A stretch of 64,000 bases of DNA from NCBI RefSeq assembly GCF_019931195.1, contig NZ_JAIOUO010000006.1, positions 186,001 through 250,000 on the forward strand, read 5' to 3'. The translations under genes were made by a program, and so were the position numbers. Shown here in pieces: positions 1 through 6,851 of the stretch. The notes below the pieces were generated by a model. That model worked only from the letters and a program-made list of their open reading frames with translations. It made no database searches and was not told the origin of the DNA. The first letter of the stretch is position 1; every line of letters begins with the position of its first letter. The stretch is from Marinobacter sp. F4216 (GTDB taxonomy: Bacteria > Pseudomonadota > Gammaproteobacteria > Pseudomonadales > Oleiphilaceae).

Positions 1-291
1 CTCGCGCTCTTCGGTGATGGTGATCTGGTTGGCTACGGTATCAATTCGGCCGGAACCGAGCATACCAAACAGGCCGGAGAACGCTGCGGTGCGGTATTCC
101 ACCTCGCGGCCCATCTCTTCCGCGATGGCGTCCATCACATCCACCTCAAACCCCTTCAGGGTATCCTGCTCAACAAAGGTGAACGGGAAGTATTGGCCAG
201 ACATTCCGACACGGAGCTTGGTCTCTTCCGCGAACAGTGGCGCAGACACCAGGGACAGTAATACAAGAACAGTCGCTAGCAGGGTTTTCAT
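1..291 (-). CDS. Amino-acid ABC transporter substrate-binding protein (family 3), partial
   Basis: The first 97 residues of a periplasmic solute-binding protein that runs off the left edge. The N-terminus is a clear signal peptide (KTLLATVLVLLSLVSAPLFA, then EE). It is followed by the start of a type-II binding lobe: RVGMSGQYFPFTF, then KGFEVDVMDAIAEEMG, then GLFGMLGSGRIDTVANQIT, as is usual for polar amino-acid binding proteins (SBP_bac_3). The start ATG is preceded by AGGAAGG about nine bases upstream. The ligand cannot be read from this part. Permease and ATPase partners, if any, lie outside the window. Confidence 0.9.
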   Translation of the reverse strand, partial: MKTLLATVLVLLSLVSAPLFAEETKLRVGMSGQYFPFTFVEQDTLKGFEVDVMDAIAEEMGREVEYRTAAFSGLFGMLGSGRIDTVANQITITEERE

Positions 292-783
292 TATCGTTTC
301 CTTCCTGAATTTCCTGAGTGGGTGCCGCATCTGCGGCGTACGACGTTGAATAATAGAGCCAAAAGGGCGCCTTAGCCTAACACGACAAGGCTTTGCATCG
401 ATACGGGCTTTCCCAGAGCCCTGTCTTCTGGCGATTTCAGCGATGTTCTGGCCGGCCTGGTAACAAATCGTTGTCCCCGGTGTCCTTGATGCTGTGGGCG
501 GGTTTCGGGAGTTCGCCGCTGGCAAGAATCGGAGTCGCTCCATGTTCCAGCTACCTGTTCACCGTTTTCTATCTAACCAATGGCTAGTGGGCTTTGTTGC
601 CCGCCACCCGCGGGTTCTGGTTTGCCTGGTATACCTTTCACCCGGACACCCGGGTCTTCGAACATGAATAAATTGGTTCACGGGTGTAATGGTTGCAGAA
701 CTCAAGTGTCTCCCGTTTAACCGCTGTGCGCGGTGCATCGGCCCGAAGCGGGCCACTGACGATGAAACGAGGGAGAGAACACC
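292..783. other. Intergenic region, no convincing gene
   Basis: This stretch of 492 bases separates the divergent binding-protein gene and the Cys-repeat gene. The only open frame (393-587, 64 codons) has no ribosome binding site or recognisable product. The right part must hold the promoter of the 784-2246 operon. ACC followed by TTTCACCCGG at about 629-642 resembles the stretch before the ECF sigma gene, but no consensus could be established by eye. Confidence 0.5.
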
Positions 784-1536
784 ATGAACAAGAACCTCCA
801 CCCACTTCGACAAGCAATCCGGGCATCGGGCGAACACCGCTGCACGGCCTGGTGGTCGGCCATGCTCATGACCGCACTGCTGGCGGTGCCGGCAGCTGTT
901 TCGGCCGCCTGCAATCCCTGCTCTCCGTGCAAAGGCAAATGCAAGGCCAGCCAGCAGTGCAAGGCAGGGTGTAATCCCTGTGCAGGTAAGAACCCCTGCG
1001 CTGCAAAGAATCCCTGTGCTGCCAAAAACCCTTGCGCTATGAAATGTAATCCGTGCGCCGCCAAAGGCTGTAACCCGTGTGCCACCAAGGGCTGCAATCC
1101 CTGTGCGGCCGGGGGCAAGTGCGCGGCCAAGCCCAACCCCTGTGCCGCCAAGCGAGTCACCCGCCCGGCCGGTTATCAGCCCTACGAGGGCAATCCCTGT
1201 GCGCTGGTGGCCATGGGCAAGAAACTGTTCAGTGATACGTCCCTGAGTACCAATGGCCTGTCCTGCCAGAGCTGCCATGCCGATGGTGCGGGCTACCAGG
1301 CCACCTTCGCCAGCGCTTACCCCCATTCCGTGGAAATGGCGAAGAATATTTTCGGCATGGACAGCGTGCATCTTGATGAAATGGTCCAGATCTGCATGGT
1401 GCAGCCCATGGCGGCCGATCCCTTGCCCTGGGACAGCGAAGAACTGGCGGCCCTGACGGCCTACACCGAGAAGGTCCGGCTTGAGCTGGCGGCTAATCCC
1501 TGTGCCCTGAAAGGCGGCAAGGAGCAGGCGCAATGA
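784..1536 (+). CDS. Secreted Cys-repeat (CNPC/NPCAAK) protein with a CxxCH haem motif
   Basis: 250 residues; not a protein I can name. A long signal peptide (hydrophobic core about residues 23-41, cleavage near VSA-A) leads into about 80 residues made of CNPCA, KNPCAAK and KGCNPC repeats with 18 cysteines. A short domain follows with LVAMGKKLFSDTSLS, the c-type haem motif CQSCH near residue 161, and PMAADPLPWDSEELAALTAY, which fits a small mono-haem cytochrome c. The start ATG has a GAGGGAGA ribosome binding site. The gene overlaps the next one by four bases (ATGA), so the two are probably co-translated. The Cys array could bind metal, for example copper, but this is inference. An ECF sigma/anti-sigma pair lies convergently downstream. 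Confidence 0.8.
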   Translation: MNKNLHPLRQAIRASGEHRCTAWWSAMLMTALLAVPAAVSAACNPCSPCKGKCKASQQCKAGCNPCAGKNPCAAKNPCAAKNPCAMKCNPCAAKGCNPCATKGCNPCAAGGKCAAKPNPCAAKRVTRPAGYQPYEGNPCALVAMGKKLFSDTSLSTNGLSCQSCHADGAGYQATFASAYPHSVEMAKNIFGMDSVHLDEMVQICMVQPMAADPLPWDSEELAALTAYTEKVRLELAANPCALKGGKEQAQ

Positions 1537-2246
1537 CAGAACTTCAGATACCGGCGTTATCCGCACTGACGGATCAGCAGATTCTCACCAGCCTGGCGGC
1601 GGTGGATGATATCCGGGAAAGCTACCGGGTACTGGAGAAAGCCGGTCTTAACATCGTTGGCGAGGTCCTCAAAGGGCAGGGTCCGTTTTACGAGCTGGAC
1701 CATTACCCGCAGGGCGACGTGTTCGATGCCGAGTCCGCTTCCCAGTATTACTACCATGCCCATCGCGACGATCACGACGAGCACGGCCACTTTCACCTGT
1801 TCCTGCGCAACGGCGCTATTCCATTGGGTGAGGCGCCGGTGCTGGGGCCAGCGGGGGACGATCAGGTAGTGCATCTGGTGGCGATTGCCATGGACGCCTG
1901 GGGATACCCCACCGACCTGTTCGCTGTGAACCGCTGGGTCACCGACGAAAGCTGGCTGCCGGCTAATCGGATTGTTCAGGTTCTGGAACGGTTCGAGATG
2001 GACCACGCCTACCCCAGTTGGCCGGTTAACCGCTGGCTGACCGCCATGGTGCGATGCTTCCGGCCCCAGATTGAAGCGTTGTTGCTGCACCGGGATCAGG
2101 TGGTGGCGGCTCATCCCTTGCCGCTGGAGGAAACACTGGAAGACCGGTCGCTGGACATCACCGGTAACCTGCCGATCGATGTGGAGCTCTGGGCCACGGC
2201 GCTGGCCGAGGAACAACGCCAACGCGCCGGGCGGCGTAGGGCATAA
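1533..2246 (+). CDS. Hypothetical protein with a His/Asp-rich motif, coupled to the Cys-repeat cytochrome
   Basis: 237 residues with no signal peptide, so probably cytoplasmic. The start codon overlaps the stop of the Cys-repeat gene (ATGA). The most striking feature is the segment YYYHAHRDDHDEHGHFHLF at about residues 72-90, followed by a conserved-looking core (AIAMDAWGYPTDLFAVNRWVT). The His/Asp cluster suggests metal binding. It may belong to the family catalogued as DUF6969, but I am unsure of that name. Coupling to the secreted cytochrome-like protein suggests a role in its metal supply or maturation, or a shared stress response; this is inference. Confidence 0.75.
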   Translation: MTELQIPALSALTDQQILTSLAAVDDIRESYRVLEKAGLNIVGEVLKGQGPFYELDHYPQGDVFDAESASQYYYHAHRDDHDEHGHFHLFLRNGAIPLGEAPVLGPAGDDQVVHLVAIAMDAWGYPTDLFAVNRWVTDESWLPANRIVQVLERFEMDHAYPSWPVNRWLTAMVRCFRPQIEALLLHRDQVVAAHPLPLEETLEDRSLDITGNLPIDVELWATALAEEQRQRAGRRRA

Positions 2247-2274
2247 TTGGGGTCAGGGAGCCGGGCTGCGGGGT

Positions 2275-2535
2275 TTACTGGCCGGGGTTGTTGGGTGGCT
2301 TGCGTTCCTCGAGTGCGGCAGTCACCCGATCCTGAATCCGGTCGATCACGTCGCCGTCCACCCGTGCGGAGGAGTGCCCCTGCATCAGCCGTGCGCTCAT
2401 GCGCAGGTTGCCGATAAAGGAGCGGCAGTCTTTACACATCATCAGATGCACCTTGATCGACAGGGATTTGCCAAAGCCCAGTTCGCCGTCGATGTAGTCA
2501 CTGGCAATGCCCGCCAGGTCCCGACACATTAGCAT
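2275..2535 (-). CDS. Zinc-finger anti-sigma factor (zf-HC2 / ZAS type)
   Basis: 86 residues. An N-terminal Cys (MLMCRDL) and the later HLMMCKDC (H-x3-C-x2-C) form the zinc-binding anti-sigma (ZAS) motif that holds ECF sigma factors. No membrane segment is evident, so it is probably a soluble anti-sigma factor of the ChrR/RsrA style, where metal or redox change of the zinc site releases the sigma factor. The start overlaps the stop of the sigma gene (ATGCTAATG), which implies translational coupling. It converges on the Cys-repeat operon, a plausible regulon member. Confidence 0.85.
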   Translation of the reverse strand: MLMCRDLAGIASDYIDGELGFGKSLSIKVHLMMCKDCRSFIGNLRMSARLMQGHSSARVDGDVIDRIQDRVTAALEERKPPNNPGQ

Positions 2536-3146
2536 TCGCCTGTCTCCTGGAATGTTTCCACCATCAGGAAAATTTTTTGCCGTGCGCGATGCAGCATCAC
2601 GCGTAGATTGGAGGCGCTGACATCCAGAATGTTACAGACATCCTCGGATTTGTGCTGATGGGCCTCGTACAGAATAAGCGCCGAGCGCTGGGTTTCCGGC
2701 AACTGGCCCAGATGTTTGTCGAGGCAGTCGCTCAGGGCACCGTTTTCCATCAGAGCATCGGCCGATTCATCAAAGCGAAGCCTGGGGGGCGTGGCCCAGC
2801 GGCCCGAGGGTTTGAACCGGTTATCCAGCTCCGGCTCCAGCGCTTCACTAAAGTCCGTGTTGATTTCCCGGTTGCTGGTTCGCAGACGGTTCTTGCACCG
2901 GTTGGCGACGATTCTGTGGAGCCAGGTCTTCAGGCTGGAGCGCCCTTCAAAGCGCTGGATGGCCTCAATCACGGTCACCCAGCAATCCTGCACGACTTCC
3001 TCGGCGGAGGACGGGTCCACATAGAAACGGGCCACGGACATCATGCCAGCGGTGTGTTCGGATACGGCCTGTTCGAAGGCGGACTGGTCGCCCCGCTTCA
3101 GGGCTTCGATCAGGTTCTGTTCGTCCAGCGCGTTGGGCGTGCTCAC
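2529..3146 (-). CDS. ECF-type RNA polymerase sigma factor
   Basis: 205 residues with the two conserved regions of ECF sigma factors. Region 2 contains AEEVVQDCWVTVIEAIQRF then SSLKTWLHRIVANRCKNRLR. Region 4 contains LPETQRSALILYEAHQH then the helix-turn-helix LDVSASNLRVMLHRARQKI. It starts at GTG with GGGAG eight bases upstream. It forms an operon with the ZAS anti-sigma factor directly downstream. The Cys-repeat/haem protein operon, convergent with it, is the natural candidate target. About 220-280 bases before the start separate it from the divergent fusion gene and should hold its own promoter. Confidence 0.93.
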   Translation of the reverse strand: MSTPNALDEQNLIEALKRGDQSAFEQAVSEHTAGMMSVARFYVDPSSAEEVVQDCWVTVIEAIQRFEGRSSLKTWLHRIVANRCKNRLRTSNREINTDFSEALEPELDNRFKPSGRWATPPRLRFDESADALMENGALSDCLDKHLGQLPETQRSALILYEAHQHKSEDVCNILDVSASNLRVMLHRARQKIFLMVETFQETGEC

Positions 3147-3423
3147 GGATTGGCTCCCTGTTGTCCTTTCAACCAGTCCTGCTTTGTCCGTCGTCGGGGC
3201 TGAAGGTTTCCCATCCCCCAGAGAAAATCAGTGGCCTGTCTCAGCTTATAACAGATCCTGCAATTGTGCGGGGATTGGGACCGTCTGGTGAAACTTTTGT
3301 GAGGTTTACGGCGTAATCTCTTTCTTAACGATCTGGATTTGGGAGAATTTTTTCAAGACAACTGTAACAATGGCCGGGACTTGGCATCAGTGCAGTATCG
3401 AATCCACAACACGGGAAGAAGTG

Positions 3424-5613
3424 ATGAATCGGAAAAAATGGCTGATGATCCTGGTAATCCTCGCGGTGGTGGTCGCCTTCTGGGCCAGTGGTGCTCAGGA
3501 TGTCCTGACCCTGGATTACCTGAAAACCCATCAACAGAGCCTGCAGGCATGGATAGCCGATAACACCGGGCTGGCCATCGGCGGTTACATGCTGATCTAC
3601 ATTATGGTCACGGCACTGTCGTTACCGGGTGCCGCCATCATGACCCTGGCCGGCGGTGCCTTCTTCGGAAATCTGTACGGCCTGGCGGCCGTATCGATTG
3701 CCTCCACCATCGGTGCTTCCCTGGCGTTCCTGGTGGCCCGTTTCCTGGTCCGCGATAACCTGCGGGAGAAATACGCGGCAACGGTGGCCAAAATGGACCG
3801 TGGCATCGAGAAAGACGGTGCCTTTTACCTGGCCACCCTGCGGCTGGTGCCGGTGTTCCCCTTCTTCCTGATTAACATTGCCATGGGCCTGACCGGCATG
3901 AAGCTGGGCACTTACGCTCTGGTCAGCTGGCTGGGTATGTTGCCGGGCACCTTCGTGTTCGTGAATGCCGGCACCCAGCTGGCCCAGGTCCAGTCCACCG
4001 GCGACATTCTGTCCGCTGACCTGCTGCTGTCGTTTGCTCTGCTGGGCCTGTTCCCGCTGATCGCCAAGTTTGTGGTTGGCTTCATTCGCCGCCGGCGTGT
4101 GTACGCGGGCTGGGAAAAGCCGGAGACCTTCGATTACAACCTGCTGGTGATTGGCGGGGGTTCCGCCGGTCTGGTGTCCGCTTACATCGCGGCGGCCGTG
4201 AAGGCCAGGGTGGCCCTGATCGAACAGAACAAGATGGGTGGTGACTGCCTGAACACCGGCTGCGTGCCTTCCAAGGCGCTGATCCGCTCGGCCCGGGCGG
4301 CCGATACCCTGCGCCATGCCGATCGCTACGGCCTGGAGTCGGTGCCGGTAAAAGGCTCGTTCAAGAACATCATGGACCGGGTGCATCGCATCATTGCCAA
4401 GGTGGAACCCCACGATTCGCCCGAGCGCTATCGCAAGCTGGGTGTGGACTGCATCGCCGGCAAGGCCACCTTCGTGTCGCCCTGGGAACTGGAAGTGACC
4501 CATAACGACGGCCACACCGAGCGATTGACTGCCCGCAGTATTGTCATCGCCACCGGTGGCAAGCCGGCGCTGCCGCCGATTCCCGGCCTTGAGGGTATGG
4601 ACCCGCTGCATTCCGACAACCTCTGGTCCATCGAAGACCAGCCGGAGCGCCTGCTGGTGCTTGGTGGCGGGCCGATCGGGTCGGAACTGGCCCATGCCTT
4701 TGCCCGCCTGGGTTCGAAGGTCGTCCAGGTACAGCGAGGTGGGCAGTTGCTCGCCAAGGAAGACCCGGATGTGGCCGAGGTGGTGCAGAAGCAGTTTGAA
4801 GCCGATGGCATCGATGTTCGCCTGAACCACAGCGCCAGCGAATTCCGCATCGAGGACGGCGAGAAAGTCCTGTACTGCGAACACGAGGGCGAACGGGTGC
4901 GTATTCCTTTCGATCAGGTACTGGTGGCAGTGGGCCGCACCGGCAATACCGACGGGCTGGGTCTTGAAAAGCTCGGTATCGAACCGCTGGCCAACGGCAC
5001 GGTGCCGGTGGAAGAAGACATGAGCGTGCGTTATCCGAACGTGTTTGCCTGTGGTGATGTGGCTGGCCCCTACCAGTTCACCCACGCCGCCTCCCACCAG
5101 GCCTGGTACGCCGCGGTGAACGGTCTGTTCGGTCAGTTCAAGCGCTTTAACGTGGATTACCGAGTGATGCCCTGGGTGACTTTCACCTCGCCGGAAGTCG
5201 GCCGGGTTGGACTGAGCGAAAGCGAGGCGAAGGCTAAGGGTATCAAGTTCGAGGTAACCCGCTACGGCCTGGACGACCTGGACCGGGCCATTGCCGAAAG
5301 TGAGGATTACGGCTTTATCAAAGTGCTCACCCCGCCGGGCAAGGACAAGATCCTGGGCGCTGTGGTGGTAGGTGCCCACGCCGGGGAAATTCTCGCGGAA
5401 TTCACCCTGGCCATGAAACACAACCTGGGCCTGAACAAGATTCTGGGCACCATCCATCCCTACCCGACCTGGAATGAATCGGCCAAGTTCGCGGCCGGTG
5501 AATGGAAGCGTGCCCATGCGCCGGAAGGCGTTCTGAAATTGCTGGAAAAACTGCACGGCTGGCGCCGTGGCAAAGACACCAATACCCCAAGGAGCGTGTA
5601 TGCCCCTGATTGA
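3424..5613 (+). CDS. Fusion of TVP38/TMEM64 membrane domain and FAD-dependent disulfide oxidoreductase
   Basis: 729 residues. Residues about 1-230 are a TVP38/TMEM64 (SNARE-associated/DedA-like) membrane domain: hydrophobic helices, LSLPGAAIMTLAGGAFFG, and FPFFLINIAMGLTGMK. Residues about 240-705 are a class I pyridine-nucleotide disulfide oxidoreductase: FAD motif VIGGGSAGLVSAY, redox pair GGDCLNTGCVPSK (C-x4-C), NAD(P) motif VLGGGPIGSELAHA, second FAD motif FACGDVAGPYQF, and catalytic HPYPTWNE. The paired C-terminal cysteines of mercuric reductase are absent, so the substrate is probably not Hg(II). The ATG at 3424 (GGGAAGAAG upstream) is preferred over one at 3370. The radical SAM gene starts inside its 3' end, so the two probably act together. 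Confidence 0.9.
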   Translation: MNRKKWLMILVILAVVVAFWASGAQDVLTLDYLKTHQQSLQAWIADNTGLAIGGYMLIYIMVTALSLPGAAIMTLAGGAFFGNLYGLAAVSIASTIGASLAFLVARFLVRDNLREKYAATVAKMDRGIEKDGAFYLATLRLVPVFPFFLINIAMGLTGMKLGTYALVSWLGMLPGTFVFVNAGTQLAQVQSTGDILSADLLLSFALLGLFPLIAKFVVGFIRRRRVYAGWEKPETFDYNLLVIGGGSAGLVSAYIAAAVKARVALIEQNKMGGDCLNTGCVPSKALIRSARAADTLRHADRYGLESVPVKGSFKNIMDRVHRIIAKVEPHDSPERYRKLGVDCIAGKATFVSPWELEVTHNDGHTERLTARSIVIATGGKPALPPIPGLEGMDPLHSDNLWSIEDQPERLLVLGGGPIGSELAHAFARLGSKVVQVQRGGQLLAKEDPDVAEVVQKQFEADGIDVRLNHSASEFRIEDGEKVLYCEHEGERVRIPFDQVLVAVGRTGNTDGLGLEKLGIEPLANGTVPVEEDMSVRYPNVFACGDVAGPYQFTHAASHQAWYAAVNGLFGQFKRFNVDYRVMPWVTFTSPEVGRVGLSESEAKAKGIKFEVTRYGLDDLDRAIAESEDYGFIKVLTPPGKDKILGAVVVGAHAGEILAEFTLAMKHNLGLNKILGTIHPYPTWNESAKFAAGEWKRAHAPEGVLKLLEKLHGWRRGKDTNTPRSVYAPD

Positions 5614-6568
5614 AACACGAGAGGCCCGCAAGCGGATTCCCGCGGTGGAAATCCTGGAACCGCGGGCCTTCGACAGCTGGACCCACACCCGAAACGGCGA
5701 CCCCAGGGGGTACATCGACGCCGACAAGCTCAAAGAACTGTGGATTCACACCGGCACCGCCTGCAACCTGGCGTGCCCATTCTGTCTTGAGGGGTCGCAC
5801 CCGGGAGATGGCCGGATTCCCGGGATGAAGCTGAGTGATGTGAAGCCGTTTATCCACGAAGCGCTGGATATGGGCGTGGAGCAGTTTTCCTTCACCGGTG
5901 GTGAACCGTTCGTGATCCGGGACTTCGTCAACATCCTGGACTATGCCAGCCAGCACCGCCCCTGTTTCGTGCTGACCAACGCCACCGAGCCGTTGCACAA
6001 GCGGATTCATCAGGTGAAACCCCTGCTCAATAATCCCTATCCGATCCATTTCCGGGTCAGCCTCGATTTCCCGGACCGGGAGCGTCACGACAAGGATCGG
6101 GGCGAGGGCAGTTTCGACGGCGCGCTGGACGGTATTCGGTTGCTGGTGGATCTCGGCTTCAAAGTGTCCATCGCTCGCCAGACCGATGCGAGCGAGAACC
6201 CGGCGGAGGTGGAAACGACGTTCCGGGAGATTTTTCGGAAGGCTGGTATCCCTGAGGACCTTGCATTCACGGCGTTCCCGGACCTGGGGACACCGGGGTC
6301 TGACGATGGCAGCCCGGAGATCACCGAGGGCTGCATGGAGAAGTACCCGACCAGGGAGAGCCGGGCGCACTTCATGTGTACCTACACCCGGATGCTGGTG
6401 AAGAAGGGCGATCAGGTGCGGGTGTATGCCTGCACGCTGGTGGATGACGACCCCCAGTACGATCTGGGCACCTCGCTGGCCGAGAGTATGGATGAACGCA
6501 TTATGTTGCGGCACCACCGGTGTTTTTCCTGCTACCGGTTCGGGGCCAGTTGCTCCGCGCCCACCTGA
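5600..6568 (+). CDS. Radical SAM protein with C-terminal auxiliary-cluster cysteines
   Basis: 322 residues. The radical SAM cluster motif is TACNLACPFC (C-x3-C-x2-C) near residue 53, followed by FSFTGGEPFVIRDF (the SAM-binding GGEP). The C-terminus carries further cysteines (YACTLV, then RCFSCYRFGASC), as in SPASM/twitch-type enzymes with a second Fe-S cluster. The start ATG has AGGAGCG upstream and lies 14 bases inside the preceding fusion gene, so translation is probably coupled. The substrate is unknown. Pairing with a membrane-bound FAD disulfide reductase suggests that one may supply electrons to, or process the product of, the other; this is inference. Confidence 0.88.
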   Translation: MPLIETREARKRIPAVEILEPRAFDSWTHTRNGDPRGYIDADKLKELWIHTGTACNLACPFCLEGSHPGDGRIPGMKLSDVKPFIHEALDMGVEQFSFTGGEPFVIRDFVNILDYASQHRPCFVLTNATEPLHKRIHQVKPLLNNPYPIHFRVSLDFPDRERHDKDRGEGSFDGALDGIRLLVDLGFKVSIARQTDASENPAEVETTFREIFRKAGIPEDLAFTAFPDLGTPGSDDGSPEITEGCMEKYPTRESRAHFMCTYTRMLVKKGDQVRVYACTLVDDDPQYDLGTSLAESMDERIMLRHHRCFSCYRFGASCSAPT

Positions 6569-6618
6569 TAACAGTATGCAACTGAGCCAGGTGCGGGGGG
6601 AGATAATTTTCGGCCGGG

Positions 6619-6785
6619 AAAAGGTGTCTGAGCGAAGCGAGTTCTTTTCCCAGAGAAAGGCGTATCGCCCCGCCGCCCCCGCACTATCGCGCAACCTGTT
6701 AAACCGTCGGGTGGCTGGTGAACCGGGCATTCATTTGAATTGAGAAAAGAACTCGCTGCGCTCAGACATTTTTCTCAATTCAAAT
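6619..6785. repeat. Palindromic REP-like element with strong hairpin between two gene pairs
   Basis: Two nested inverted-repeat structures lie between the radical SAM and symporter genes. The inner one is a perfect 16-base hairpin: ATTTGAATTGAGAAAA (6733-6748) pairs with TTTTCTCAATTCAAAT (6770-6785) around a 21-base loop. The loop (AAGAACTCGCTGCGCTCAGAC) is an inverted near-copy of GTCTGAGCGAAGCGAGTTCTT at 6626-6646. The whole could be a terminator, a REP/BIME-type repeat or a small MITE. Genome copy number would decide. Confidence 0.7.
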
Positions 6786-6851
6786 AAACACCCGCTCCAC
6801 CGACCGAACGGCGATGTTTGGATCGAATACTAAAAAACGTGGATGTGAATA

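Noticed and set aside
393..587. Possible 64-residue gene in the first intergenic region
   Set aside because: No ribosome binding site and a translation without a recognisable pattern; it is open by chance.
784..1536. Cys-repeat protein as a methanobactin- or RiPP-type precursor for the nearby radical SAM enzyme
   Set aside because: It has a Sec-type signal peptide and a haem domain, and the radical SAM gene is in another transcription unit past the sigma factor genes; no leader-peptide or recognition domain was seen.
559..1566. Minus-strand frame of 335 codons across the Cys-repeat gene
   Set aside because: It is the complement of the CNPC repeats, with low-complexity Gly/Ala/Leu translation, no ribosome binding site and no family resemblance; the plus-strand gene has signal peptide, haem motif and coupling.
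3622..5733. Minus-strand frame of 703 codons opposite the TVP38-FAD fusion
   Set aside because: His/Gln/Gly-rich translation typical of the antisense of high-GC coding DNA, while the plus strand encodes recognisable FAD, NAD and redox motifs.
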